Assembly: GCA_002418265.1 (NCBI GenBank) | Contig: DIDS01000033.1 | Location: forward strand, 225,831 to 289,830 | Reading direction: 5' to 3' | DNA from: Acidimicrobiia bacterium UBA5794 | GTDB lineage: Bacteria; Actinomycetota; Acidimicrobiia; Spongiisociales; UBA5794 | Length of the DNA: 64,000 bases | Made by a program: the position numbers and the translations under genes | The notes under the pieces: generated by a model | Database searches by the model: none | Told to the model about the DNA's origin: nothing | What the model saw: only the letters and a program-made list of their open reading frames with translations | Part shown: positions 18,063 through 26,314 of the stretch, piece by piece | Layout: the number at the start of each line of letters is the position of its first letter | Position numbering within the stretch: the stretch's first letter is position 1

Positions 18063-19049
18063 TCATCCTCCCAGTGCTGCTGCAATCAGCTCGGCGTTTG
18101 TGGTGAGCATCCCAACCAAGGAATCAGCCCCCGACCCGGGACTTCCGATCGATCCGGTGTACAGATCGACCACACTGACATCATCGCCAACCTCGGATGC
18201 GACGGCCTTGGCGAGCCCCGTCGGATCCGTCGTTTCAGCGAAGATGACATCGACTTGTTCCTCGATCATTCTCTTGACCAGGGTGGCGAGATCACCAGAA
18301 CTCGGCTCAGCCAGCGCCGAACCCGAGGGAATCACCGTCTCGATGATCTCGAGATCGAACCGCGATGCAAAGTATCCGAGGGAATCGTGATTGGTCACGA
18401 GCTTGCGACGTGCATCGGGAATCGGGGAAAGAGTCGATTCGATCGACTGTGCTGTGGCTGCAAGTTCTCGCCCGTAGACAGATGCCCGTGCATGCCAATC
18501 GACCGAATCATCGATCTCGGCGAGTGCGTCGGCAATCGCCACGGCTGCCAGGGCTACTCGATCTGGATCCATCCACACGTGCGGGTCACAGGCGAGAGTT
18601 TCATCAACCCCAGTCGATGCAGACGATTGTCCACACGTGCTAGACCCGTTCACCGAACCAACCGGTTGTGCGGCCAGTCCGACCCACAGCACGTTCGCTC
18701 CGTCAACCTGAGCAGTCTCGAGAACGTTGGTCAAGCCGACTTCAAGTCCAAGCCCATTTGCTACGACAAGGTCAGCCGAGACCATCGCAGCAACCTGAGA
18801 GGACGATGCCTGGAATCCGTGGGGATCGGCACCGACAGGCATCAACGAGACCACGGACCCGTCGTCACCAACAATTTGTGAAGCCACATCGGCCCAGATG
18901 GTTGTCGTGGCCACCACGGCGACACCGATCGAATCGTTCGAAGACGGAGCTGAGCAGCCACTCGCAACCAAAGCCAGGATCGTAAACATCGCTGCGGTGC
19001 CGCGTAGTGCTGCGCCAGCAGACTGGGTTCGGGTCTCTTGTCCCATCAT
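18063..19049 (-). CDS. znuA: Metal ABC transporter substrate-binding lipoprotein (ZnuA-type)
   Basis: A 328-residue cluster A-I binding protein. The ATG pair at 19044-19049 precedes a hydrophobic stretch and the lipobox LVASGCSA. Metal-site histidines occur in GADPHGFQ, in DPHVWMDP and in TNHDSLGY, and the last ligand is probably the glutamate or aspartate in FAETTDPTG. No long His-rich loop is present. The start lies seven bases inside a Zur-type palindrome shared with the divergent regulator gene. Confidence 0.92.
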   Translation of the reverse strand: MMGQETRTQSAGAALRGTAAMFTILALVASGCSAPSSNDSIGVAVVATTTIWADVASQIVGDDGSVVSLMPVGADPHGFQASSSQVAAMVSADLVVANGLGLEVGLTNVLETAQVDGANVLWVGLAAQPVGSVNGSSTCGQSSASTGVDETLACDPHVWMDPDRVALAAVAIADALAEIDDSVDWHARASVYGRELAATAQSIESTLSPIPDARRKLVTNHDSLGYFASRFDLEIIETVIPSGSALAEPSSGDLATLVKRMIEEQVDVIFAETTDPTGLAKAVASEVGDDVSVVDLYTGSIGSPGSGADSLVGMLTTNAELIAAALGG

Positions 19050-19056
19050 GATCCCT

Positions 19057-19079
19057 ATAATGATAATGGTTATCGTTAT
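19057..19079. promoter_or_regulatory. Zur/Fur-type operator between znuA and zur
   Basis: ATAATGATAA and TTATCGTTAT form an inverted repeat matching at nine of ten positions around TGG. AT-rich sites of this form bind Fur-family repressors. It sits 8 bases upstream of the znuA start and 29 bases upstream of the regulator ATG, well placed to repress both when zinc is plentiful. Confidence 0.8.
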
Positions 19080-19107
19080 TGAAGCATAGCAGGACGACAA
19101 GGATTCA

Positions 19108-19545
19108 ATGACCCCGAATCTCGATTCACAGATCACGGAAAGGCTGGCTCTCGACGGGTTGCGTTTCACGAGGGGCCGCCGCGAAGTGGTGGAGGCCCTG
19201 CTCGCCTCCGATGGTCCCATGTCTGCCAACGAGCTCTCAGACGTACTCGGCGATGGTGTACCGTTGTCGTCGATCTATCGATCCCTGGCGATCCTGACCG
19301 ATGCACACATCCTCACGGTTCATCTCGCGACCAAGGGTCTCGCCCGCTACGAATTGTCCGAGTGGTTGGTTGGTCATCATCACCATCTTGTCTGTACCGA
19401 GTGTGGATCGGTGGAAGACATCCACGTTTCGGCATCTCACGAGGAACGACTTCGCGAGGTTGTTGATGCTGTTGCTTCGGTAGCGTCATTCATACCATCG
19501 AGCCACGCGCTTGAGATCGACGGGAGGTGTGCACAGTGTCAGTGA
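19108..19545 (+). CDS. zur: Fur-family transcriptional regulator, probably Zur
   Basis: A 145-residue Fur-family repressor. An N-terminal winged helix (about residues 10-75) ends in SSIYRSLAIL. The metal-binding half has GHHHHLVCTECGSVEDI and the C-terminal CAQC, which together give the structural zinc site. The ATG follows CAAGGATTCA. Gene order with znuC and the divergent znuAB supports zinc sensing; manganese cannot be excluded. Confidence 0.92.
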   Translation: MTPNLDSQITERLALDGLRFTRGRREVVEALLASDGPMSANELSDVLGDGVPLSSIYRSLAILTDAHILTVHLATKGLARYELSEWLVGHHHHLVCTECGSVEDIHVSASHEERLREVVDAVASVASFIPSSHALEIDGRCAQCQ

Positions 19546-20369
19546 CGGCAGTCACCGCATCGGACGTCACGCTCGCCTATGGCAATCACGTCGCCATCGA
19601 CCGCTCGACATTCGATGTTCCGGCGGGATGTGTGACTACCGTCATCGGACCAAATGCTGCGGGCAAATCAACCATTCTCAATGCCATCGCGGGGCTCATG
19701 ACACCCACCCACGGAACGCTGGAAGTACCGGCGATCGGCGGCGATCATAAACGGATCGCCTACGTGCTCCAGACCACAAAGGTGAACTACGCGCTGCCCA
19801 TCTCGGTATCTGAAGTGGTCACCATGGGGCGGTACTCGACCACTGGCTTGTATCGGTGGCTCTCTGCCACCGATCGTGATGCAGTCAATAGTGCAATGAC
19901 TCGAATGGGAATAGCCCACGTCTCCACATCGCGGCTCCAGGATCTCTCGGGTGGGCAGCGACAGCGGGTCTTTGTCGCCCAGGGCCTTGCCCAAGAACAT
20001 GACATTCTTCTCCTCGATGAACCGTTGACCGGCATCGACCTTCCCACCGCTCAGGCCATCGACGATGTCATTCACAATGAAACGGATCGCGGTTGCACGG
20101 TGATCATGACGACCCACGATCTCTCTGAGGCACAGTTCTCGGATCATGTGCTGTTGGTCTCTGGTCGCGTCGTGGCTTCTGGTCCTCCGGACGATGTTCT
20201 CACCGCTGAAAACCTCGTTGAGGCCTACGGACCCTCCCTCCTCCATCTTGACGAGGATGACAGGCTCTTCCTCGATGACCCCGCCCACCCCCACCTTCCC
20301 GGAAGGCACGCTCATCGCGAGCGAACCAGCCACACGGAATCATCGCCGTCAGACGTTCACCGTGAGTAA
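19536..20369 (+). CDS. znuC: Metal ABC transporter ATP-binding protein (ZnuC-type)
   Basis: A 277-residue ATPase with Walker A GPNAAGKST (Ala where Gly is usual), signature LSGGQRQRV, Walker B ILLLDEPLTG and the switch histidine in MTTHDLSE. The GTG at 19536 was chosen because GGGAGG lies eight bases upstream; it overlaps the zur stop by ten bases. The last 35 residues form a His/Asp-rich tail (DDPAHPHLPGRHAH) that might bind metal. Confidence 0.92.
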   Translation: MSVTAVTASDVTLAYGNHVAIDRSTFDVPAGCVTTVIGPNAAGKSTILNAIAGLMTPTHGTLEVPAIGGDHKRIAYVLQTTKVNYALPISVSEVVTMGRYSTTGLYRWLSATDRDAVNSAMTRMGIAHVSTSRLQDLSGGQRQRVFVAQGLAQEHDILLLDEPLTGIDLPTAQAIDDVIHNETDRGCTVIMTTHDLSEAQFSDHVLLVSGRVVASGPPDDVLTAENLVEAYGPSLLHLDEDDRLFLDDPAHPHLPGRHAHRERTSHTESSPSDVHRE

Positions 20370-20423
20370 GCAAACGGTGCGTTCTTTGGGCTGTAGCCCA
20401 CCCTCACGGTTTGTGCGCTGTGA

Positions 20424-20449
20424 CCAGCCAGAACTTACCCTGGGTACGC
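20424..20449 (+). promoter_or_regulatory. Copy 1 of a 26-base element, possible promoter
   Basis: This stretch begins CCAGCCAGAAC, contains TACCCT and ends GTACGC just ahead of the MFS gene. The same 26 bases with two changes recur at 62836-62861, and the flanks GGGCTGTA and GTGYGCTGT are shared too. TACCCT fits TANNNT, so it may be a -10 region. Confidence 0.45.
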
Positions 20450-20453
20450 CGAG

Positions 20454-21641
20454 ATGAGGGTGGTCGGGCGGAGGTCGGAACGGACGTTTCCTGTCCTGCT
20501 CATCGGGATGGTGCTGCTCGGGATTGGGCTCACGATCCCGGGGGTGGCCTGGCCCGAGATCGCCGGGGATTTGAATCGACCGATTGCACAGCTCGGTTTG
20601 GTTTCGTTGGCCTACGGGTCGGGGTACACCGTTGCGACCCTGGTCGGTGGTGCAGTCGCTCGACGATGGTCAATCGGAACGATCTTGGCAGGAGCGGCAG
20701 CGATGAGCGCAACTTCCCTTGCCTTGATCGCCTTGAGTCCGTCGTGGGCAGTATTTCTGATAGCCATGTTCGGCTATGCGTTCACCGGTGGCACCAACGA
20801 TGTGGCCTCAAACACGTTCGTCTCGATTCGTCGGGGTACGCGATCAATGGGCGTGCTTCATGGAACATTCGGCGTCGGCACAATCCTTGGACCTCTCCTC
20901 GTGGCTGCGACCCTGGCTCTTGGGGGATCATGGCGTACAGCCTTTGTCGCCGTGGGTATCGGCCAGTTGCTGTATCTCACGGCGATCCTGGTCTATTCGC
21001 GACACGCATCCGTTCCACGGCAAGACTCGCCGAGGGGAGTAGATGGACTCAGGATCACGAAACCACTCATATGGTCGCTCGCCGTCTTCTTCATGTATTC
21101 GGGTGTGGGCACCGGAGCGGGTGTCTGGGCGTTCAGCTATCTGACCGAATACCGCAGTTTTGGGGTGGCAGCTGGAAGTTTCGCTGTTGCGGCGTACTGG
21201 GCCGGCTTCACCGCGTCGCGGTTCTCTCTGGGCCTTATCGGCGATTCGATCGATCCGAACCGCATCCTGCGATGGTCAACGGTTGCAACGACGATCGGGC
21301 TTGTGGCTCTCTGGTGGAGCCCCACCCAGCCGATCGCAGTGGTCGCTCTCATCTTCACGGGCTTTGCTCACGGACCTGTGTTCCCGCTTGAGATCGTGTT
21401 GACGCCGAGGCGTTTCGGAACAGGACACACAGCCAATGTCATCGGTTTTGAGATGGCTTCTGCAAACGTTGGAAGCGCACTCCTCCCTGCTGCGATCGGA
21501 CTCTTCGTAGCGCAGTGGGGGCTCGGTGCCGTTCTCCCAACCGTCATCGCCATCACGATCGGGTTGACATTCTGCGTCGAGATGCTCAGGCGATCATCTC
21601 TCCACGTGGAGCGGCTCAACCGGGAAGATCTCGCTTTGTGA
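20454..21641 (+). CDS. Major facilitator superfamily transporter
   Basis: A 395-residue protein with about twelve hydrophobic segments and MFS character: an acidic/Arg-rich loop after segment 2 (GGAVARRWS) and its echo after segment 8. It starts with ATG a few bases after a conserved 26-base element, without a ribosome site. The substrate is unknown; homologues of this type include sugar and drug exporters. It overlaps the convergent ABC-2 permease by 26 bases. Confidence 0.88.
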   Translation: MRVVGRRSERTFPVLLIGMVLLGIGLTIPGVAWPEIAGDLNRPIAQLGLVSLAYGSGYTVATLVGGAVARRWSIGTILAGAAAMSATSLALIALSPSWAVFLIAMFGYAFTGGTNDVASNTFVSIRRGTRSMGVLHGTFGVGTILGPLLVAATLALGGSWRTAFVAVGIGQLLYLTAILVYSRHASVPRQDSPRGVDGLRITKPLIWSLAVFFMYSGVGTGAGVWAFSYLTEYRSFGVAAGSFAVAAYWAGFTASRFSLGLIGDSIDPNRILRWSTVATTIGLVALWWSPTQPIAVVALIFTGFAHGPVFPLEIVLTPRRFGTGHTANVIGFEMASANVGSALLPAAIGLFVAQWGLGAVLPTVIAITIGLTFCVEMLRRSSLHVERLNREDLAL

Positions 21642-22443
21642 ACAGGTAGCCGGCGGCAACGAAAAGTGCGGCGGTGATCGCGGCCATGATGCCGATGTAG
21701 CCCCAGTTCACGCCACCAACCAAGGGGTTGTCGCCCCAGTAGTAAAACCACGGAGAGATTTTGGCCCAATCAGCCGCGCCCTCAAAGAGCGGCAGCATCG
21801 CAGCCAGAATGTATGCGACCCCTGCGATTCCAAAAACGATCAGGATGGCATGCGTGCGCTTCCCCACAATCGTAGACACCAAGGCAGTGGTGCCGGCAAA
21901 CATGAATCCGAGCATGGCCAGGTGCAGCGTTGCGGCCCACATTTTGGATGCATCCATGTCGAGGCCGATGATGAGGATGCTTACCCACGAGAAGAGACCA
22001 ATGAGACTCGCCGCAATCAGTGCGTGAACGACAAGTGCGATCGACTTGTCACGCAAAATCCGGATTCGCCCGATTGGGTTCGCAGCGAGGAGGCCAATCG
22101 ATCGCTCCTCCTCCTCCGAGGCAATGGATCGTGCACCGTCGATCATCACGAGGGCAACAATCCCGAAGGGCGCGACGATGCTCCACACCTCGGCTGAAAG
22201 CCACCCTTCTGGTGTCGCAAGACTGGCGCCTCCAAGGAGGTCAGTGACGCCCTGTCCCATGTCGAAATCGACAAGCGCTTCTTCGAGCGACGGAAACATC
22301 CCGGTGACAAGGAGGGCCATCAGACCGATCCCGATCCCGATGAGCAGCGTCATCGTTCGCCGATCCCACAGACTCTTCGCAAGCAGGGATCGAACGGAAA
22401 GCCGCTTGTACCACGAGAGGGGAACGATGGCATCCGTCGTCAT
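21616..22443 (-). CDS. ABC-2 type transporter permease, second subunit
   Basis: A 275-residue membrane protein with six hydrophobic segments. The motif EEEERSIGLLAANPIGR between segments 2 and 3 is the conserved EExxG..LL..P region of ABC-2 permeases. It is four bases behind the first permease and is the last gene of a three-gene exporter operon. Confidence 0.88.
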   Translation of the reverse strand: MTTDAIVPLSWYKRLSVRSLLAKSLWDRRTMTLLIGIGIGLMALLVTGMFPSLEEALVDFDMGQGVTDLLGGASLATPEGWLSAEVWSIVAPFGIVALVMIDGARSIASEEEERSIGLLAANPIGRIRILRDKSIALVVHALIAASLIGLFSWVSILIIGLDMDASKMWAATLHLAMLGFMFAGTTALVSTIVGKRTHAILIVFGIAGVAYILAAMLPLFEGAADWAKISPWFYYWGDNPLVGGVNWGYIGIMAAITAALFVAAGYLFTKRDLPG

Positions 22444-22447
22444 CGTC

Positions 22448-23251
22448 TCAGCCCTTCAGATCCCGCCGGCTGAGACCGAGCGGGGTCAGGAAGGTGAACA
22501 GGACTGCGAGACCCAACGAGAGACCAAGTGCCCACCAGGAGATCCCATTGACGATCGGATCGGTTCCGTCATAGAGGTACCACGGTGTGAACTTCGAGAT
22601 GGTTTCAAAGGCCGGATTCACTGCAAGGACCGTTGTGATCAGCCACGAGGCGACCGCAATGGCAGACGCGACGCCAATTCCGATCGTTGACCTGCCTGTC
22701 CACGCAGCCAACGCCATGGCGAAGGCACCCATCATCAAACCGAATCCGATCAACATGACGGTGAGTGCTCCAAGATTCCGTCCCCCAGACTCCTTCCCGA
22801 GGATCAGGACGGCGCCGCCGATGCTCAGCCATGTGGCAAGGGCGATCAACACCGTACCGATCACGATGACGAGCCACTTCCACAATGCCACTCCGGTGCG
22901 GCTCAAAGGGTTCGCAAGCAGCAGGTCGAGAGTTCCCTTCATTTCTTCTCCTACTGCTGCACCGGTTCCGCCACCGATGGCGAACACGAGCAGCACTGCA
23001 GGGGCGATGATGGCGTAGACCGCACCAACGGCCATCCCGACCGGTGTGCCGTCGCTCGATCCATACACGGCACGGAGTCCCTCTGGCATGGCGTCGAAGA
23101 GCTCGGTCATCGTGTCTCCGAAGCCGTTGTAGGCAAAGATTGCGATCCCCCCATAGAAAGCCACCAACACGATTGCCACCGCGGCTGGCCTCGATCGTTC
23201 AACGACTGCCTTCGAAAAGACGCTGTTCAGCGACGGCCCATTAGCCAACAT
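22448..23251 (-). CDS. ABC-2 type transporter permease, first subunit
   Basis: A 267-residue paralogue of the next gene, with six hydrophobic segments and GEEMKGTLDLLLANPLSR in the equivalent loop. The ATG at 23251 overlaps the ATPase stop by eleven bases; a longer frame upstream would read through the ATPase C-terminus. The two permeases probably form a heterodimer. The exported substrate is unknown. Confidence 0.88.
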   Translation of the reverse strand: MLANGPSLNSVFSKAVVERSRPAAVAIVLVAFYGGIAIFAYNGFGDTMTELFDAMPEGLRAVYGSSDGTPVGMAVGAVYAIIAPAVLLVFAIGGGTGAAVGEEMKGTLDLLLANPLSRTGVALWKWLVIVIGTVLIALATWLSIGGAVLILGKESGGRNLGALTVMLIGFGLMMGAFAMALAAWTGRSTIGIGVASAIAVASWLITTVLAVNPAFETISKFTPWYLYDGTDPIVNGISWWALGLSLGLAVLFTFLTPLGLSRRDLKG

Positions 23252-24191
23252 CGGGCATTGCCTCCTCAACCACATCCCCCGCCCTGGCCCCCGTTGCGGC
23301 GTCACTGCGGTAGTACGTCAGGAAGATCTCCTCAAGATCTGCCTCACGACTGTGGATGTTCAGCACGTCGTGGTCGACCACGACCCGAAGAAGGTCACCA
23401 ACGGGGCCATCGAAGGAAACCGAAACATGGGGACCACGTGCTGTGACACTCCGTACGCCGTTGACGCCTTCGAACACCGAGGCCGCTACATCATTCTCAA
23501 ACTCGATGTCCAGCCGACGGATCGCCTTGCGCTTGAGGTCGTCAACCCGTTCAACCACGATGAGACGCCCCTGCCGCAGAATTCCCACCCGATCCGCAAC
23601 ACGCTCGACCTCACTCAACGTGTGACTCGAAAGGAAAACGGTGCGCCCGTCGTCCTGAACCTCTTGATACATCCTCTGGAGCTCCTGCTGGACGAGCGGA
23701 TCAAGACCGGTGGCTGGTTCGTCCAGAATCACGAGCTGACGCTTGTTCATGAATGCCTGAATGAGGCCGATCTTCTGCTTGTTCCCAGTCGAATAATCCG
23801 AGATCTTCTTGCCGAGATCCGCGCCGAGGCGCTCAGCGAGCTCGTGGACATACCCCACATCGACACCGCCTCGCAGGTTGGCGAAATACTGAAGGAACTG
23901 GCCCCCTGTGAGGTTCTCATACATTGAGTAATCGGCAGGTTGATAGGAGATGTGCTCTCGAAGCTCCACCGACTGGGTCGCGGCGTCCATCCCCAGCACC
24001 TGTGCGGATCCCGATGTTGGAGTGATGTAGTTGAGCAAGCTCCTGATCGTCGTGGTCTTGCCCGCCCCGTTGGGTCCAAGGAAACCGAAAATCTCACCCT
24101 GTTCGACCTGAAGATCCAGATCGTTGAGGGCCTCAGTCTTCCCGTAGTGCTTCGTCAACCCCACCGTGCGAATCGCCGGTACCTGTGCCAT
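23241..24191 (-). CDS. ABC-2 type transporter ATP-binding protein
   Basis: A 316-residue ATPase with Walker A GPNGAGKTTTIR, signature YSTGNKQKIGLIQA, Walker B LVILDEPATGLDP and the switch histidine in LSSHTLSE. A C-terminal domain of about 90 residues follows, as in exporter ATPases of the CcmA/BcrA class. It heads the operon with the two permeases. GGGAG lies about ten bases upstream of the ATG. Confidence 0.93.
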   Translation of the reverse strand: MAQVPAIRTVGLTKHYGKTEALNDLDLQVEQGEIFGFLGPNGAGKTTTIRSLLNYITPTSGSAQVLGMDAATQSVELREHISYQPADYSMYENLTGGQFLQYFANLRGGVDVGYVHELAERLGADLGKKISDYSTGNKQKIGLIQAFMNKRQLVILDEPATGLDPLVQQELQRMYQEVQDDGRTVFLSSHTLSEVERVADRVGILRQGRLIVVERVDDLKRKAIRRLDIEFENDVAASVFEGVNGVRSVTARGPHVSVSFDGPVGDLLRVVVDHDVLNIHSREADLEEIFLTYYRSDAATGARAGDVVEEAMPDVG

Positions 24192-24415
24192 ATCGCCGTT
24201 TTCTCCCTCAGGCAGTCGGCCCCAATTCTATTGTGGAGCACGAGGCCTTTGGTCTCGCTGAAGCGCAGGTCCCTTGACGCTTCCTCGCTCGACACCCCGA
24301 CGGTCGACGTCTTCTACGGACGGAGTAAGGGCGCGACACGCAGCTACGTCGTCGATGTGCCCTGAGAGCCGACGATCGGTTGACGGTCTCAGCTGCTCCT
24401 ATCGAGTGTGACAGA
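24192..24415. other. Non-coding stretch upstream of the ABC-2 operon
   Basis: Only short frames are present and none has a ribosome site or family similarity. It should hold the promoter of the minus-strand ABC-2 operon; no operator palindrome was recognised. Confidence 0.4.
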
Positions 24416-24601
24416 TCACCAGGTTCGGCTTGTGACTCCACCCAGGAGGACCGAAATCAGGATTCCAAGAGGCAAAACCTCCACATAGCCCCAGTTCCAG
24501 CCGACGTTTCCGGCGAACAGCATGAACAGCCACGTTGCTGGGAACGTAAAAATGGCGAAAGCGACAATCATCGCGACCAGTGACTTGAGGAAGTCACCCA
24601 T
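24416..24601 (-). CDS. Small two-helix membrane protein
   Basis: A 61-residue protein with two hydrophobic segments (about residues 8-30 and 38-56) joined by a short loop with Trp and Asn. AGAGGTG lies upstream of the ATG at normal spacing. The family is not recognised; it looks like the small uncharacterised membrane proteins common in this phylum. Confidence 0.6.
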   Translation of the reverse strand: MGDFLKSLVAMIVAFAIFTFPATWLFMLFAGNVGWNWGYVEVLPLGILISVLLGGVTSRTW

Positions 24602-24664
24602 GTAGCACCTCTCTCATTGCGAACAAACGCAACGCTACTACTCGGGACCCTGGGTCCGGGGTAT

Positions 24665-25066
24665 CTATGGCAATGATTGGTTGGCAGCAATCACCGCAAG
24701 GTGTTCGAGGTCCTTTGGCCGCCGTGCAATCTCCTTGTAGGCGATGACATGCTCGAGGCGGACACATTGGATTACCCCGATCGTCTCGGCGGTATCGATC
24801 AGCTCGTCAACGGAGAAGTCGCCAATTCCCCACTGTGTTCCGACGGTGATCGACTCGCCGATCGTGACGATGTCGACGCCGTAGTCGGCGACATGCTCAA
24901 GCCGGCCGGCGGCCATCGCTTGTTGCCATGCTTTTCCGCGGGCGATGACGTCGAGATCACCGACATCATCGATCCAACCCCGAACCAGCAACGGACCGCT
25001 TCCAAATAACGCGTGGGACGACGGATCCAGATCGAGTTCAACAAGTCGCGTCAAGAGTGGGTGCAC
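24665..25066 (-). CDS. Nucleotidyltransferase-fold protein, 133 aa
   Basis: The segment LFGSGPLLVRG, followed by a short stretch and DVGDLDVIARG, looks like the nucleotidyltransferase core (GSG, then DxD). The C-terminal ARRPKDLEHLAVI matches the lysine/aspartate motif of AbiEii-like or MNT-type domains. The GTG start is preceded by TAGGGT and six bases. No partner gene is beside it, so an antitoxin or antitoxin-like role is not supported. Confidence 0.65.
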   Translation of the reverse strand: MHPLLTRLVELDLDPSSHALFGSGPLLVRGWIDDVGDLDVIARGKAWQQAMAAGRLEHVADYGVDIVTIGESITVGTQWGIGDFSVDELIDTAETIGVIQCVRLEHVIAYKEIARRPKDLEHLAVIAANQSLP

Positions 25067-25072
25067 CGTGGA

Positions 25073-25078
25073 ACCCTA
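25073..25078 (-). promoter_or_regulatory. -10 box TAGGGT of a leaderless promoter
   Basis: On the minus strand TAGGGT is followed by six bases and the GTG at 25066. It is one of eleven cases of the same geometry here. Confidence 0.5.
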
Positions 25079-25109
25079 TCTTGCTCCTCGAACCGAGCTG
25101 CGGCGCGGC

Positions 25110-25772
25110 TCAGGGAGAGGCCGTGGCGGCATCCACCTGAACCGAAAGCTCACAACCGGCCCCATGGGGTTCATGAGGACTGAGCCCAAGAATCGACACG
25201 CCGTCAAGCTGTTCTGCCACGCCCTGGGTCATCCCGAGGTGAAGCGCACAGATCGTCGCTGCATCAGCTGACGCCGCGTCGGCGAACGGGCACGCCCCGA
25301 GAACGATCTCAAGGTTGTCGCCCTTCTCGACGGATACCGGTTCGAATCCTCCCCGAGCAATGGCGTTCATCAGGCGCACCACCGGCGATTCGGATTCGTC
25401 GGACGTATCGACCTCAATCCGCTCACCTGCGCGCCTTCCCACTTCGACTGCATCGTCGCCGGTCGCGATCATCTCGAGAAGCAATAGCGCAAGGCGCTGA
25501 TACGGGCCATCGACTCCCCAGCGTGACTCTGCACCGGGATCTACCACGTAAAGGAGTCTGGGTCGCCCACGACCCTCCGCCTTGGCTATTGATTCTCCAA
25601 TGAGACCGACCTCAACCAGTTTGGCAAGGTGCTGACGGATGGCATTGTGGTTCAACCCGAACGCGTCGGTCAGCTCTGCCACCGTAACCGGGGCATCAGC
25701 ATCGGCAATATGCCGAAAGATGCCATGGCGTGTGGGATCGCCGAGCGCCCTCGCCTGTTGCTGCATCAGCAT
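25110..25772 (-). CDS. SufR-like HTH regulator with a cysteine-bearing C-terminal domain
   Basis: A 220-residue regulator. Residues about 1-75 are an ArsR/MarR-like winged helix (GDPTRHGIFRHI, then NHNAIRQHLAKL). The C-terminal half holds Cys161 (GACPF), Cys175 (TICALHLG) and Cys207 (GAGCELS), the layout of the COG2345/SufR group, whose members bind an Fe-S cluster. Beside a DUF2249, hemerythrin and oxidase-like cluster, it is a good candidate for a redox- or NO-responsive repressor acting on the palindrome at 26268. Confidence 0.82.
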   Translation of the reverse strand: MLMQQQARALGDPTRHGIFRHIADADAPVTVAELTDAFGLNHNAIRQHLAKLVEVGLIGESIAKAEGRGRPRLLYVVDPGAESRWGVDGPYQRLALLLLEMIATGDDAVEVGRRAGERIEVDTSDESESPVVRLMNAIARGGFEPVSVEKGDNLEIVLGACPFADAASADAATICALHLGMTQGVAEQLDGVSILGLSPHEPHGAGCELSVQVDAATASP

Positions 25773-25796
25773 GGGTATCCCCTACCGTCCGATCGG

Positions 25797-26237
25797 CTAT
25801 CGGCTGAAGATCGTCCGCCAGTTGTTTGGCGCCAATTCATCTGCGCGATGGGTGAAGCCCTGCTCACCGAGCACACCTTCGAGGGGTACCGGTTCAAACG
25901 GTGCGTACACAACCAGAACCTCACCGTCCTTGACGTTTCCGGCCGCAGTCATAATGTCGCCGAATGGCTCTCCACCGGCCGCGATCGCGGGACGTGCATC
26001 GATAATGTGGGCATGGCACGTGATGTCCAAGATCCAATCAACCGGACCACTCTCGACGTATTCGAACGTGTACTGGTCCGGGTACTCGGCCTCGATCTGA
26101 TACTTGAGCGGAATGGGATCGTGGTCGTTGACGATGGTCAACTTCTCACCGGCAGCAAGCTTGCCGAGCAGGTCAAAGATTTTCACATGCTTATCCTTGG
26201 GCTCAATCGGTCTCACATCAATTGTCGCTGATGGCAC
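25797..26237 (-). CDS. Double DUF2249 (TusA/SirA-like) domain protein
   Basis: A 146-residue protein with two related halves. DVRPIEPKDKHVKIFDLL with LTIVNDHDPIPLKYQ is a clear DUF2249 repeat, and IDARPAIAAGGEPFGDI with LVVYAPFEPVPLEGVL is a second TusA-like unit. The GTG start follows AAAAGGAG. DUF2249 genes often accompany hemerythrins and NO-related membrane proteins, as here. The role is unknown; possible metal or haem handling. Confidence 0.85.
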   Translation of the reverse strand: MPSATIDVRPIEPKDKHVKIFDLLGKLAAGEKLTIVNDHDPIPLKYQIEAEYPDQYTFEYVESGPVDWILDITCHAHIIDARPAIAAGGEPFGDIMTAAGNVKDGEVLVVYAPFEPVPLEGVLGEQGFTHRADELAPNNWRTIFSR

Positions 26238-26267
26238 GGTGGGCTCCTTTTCCCTCGTGAATATATT

Positions 26268-26283
26268 TCTAGTGTATACTAGA
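26268..26283. promoter_or_regulatory. Inverted repeat TCTAGT-GTAT-ACTAGA in a divergent promoter
   Basis: A perfect 6+6 inverted repeat lies between the DUF2249 gene and the oxidase-like gene. TATACT inside it matches a -10 box for the rightward operon. It is the best operator candidate for the nearby cysteine-bearing regulator. Confidence 0.65.
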
Positions 26284-26314
26284 TTTAATCAAAAGGCGAC
26301 CCGACGGACGAGAA

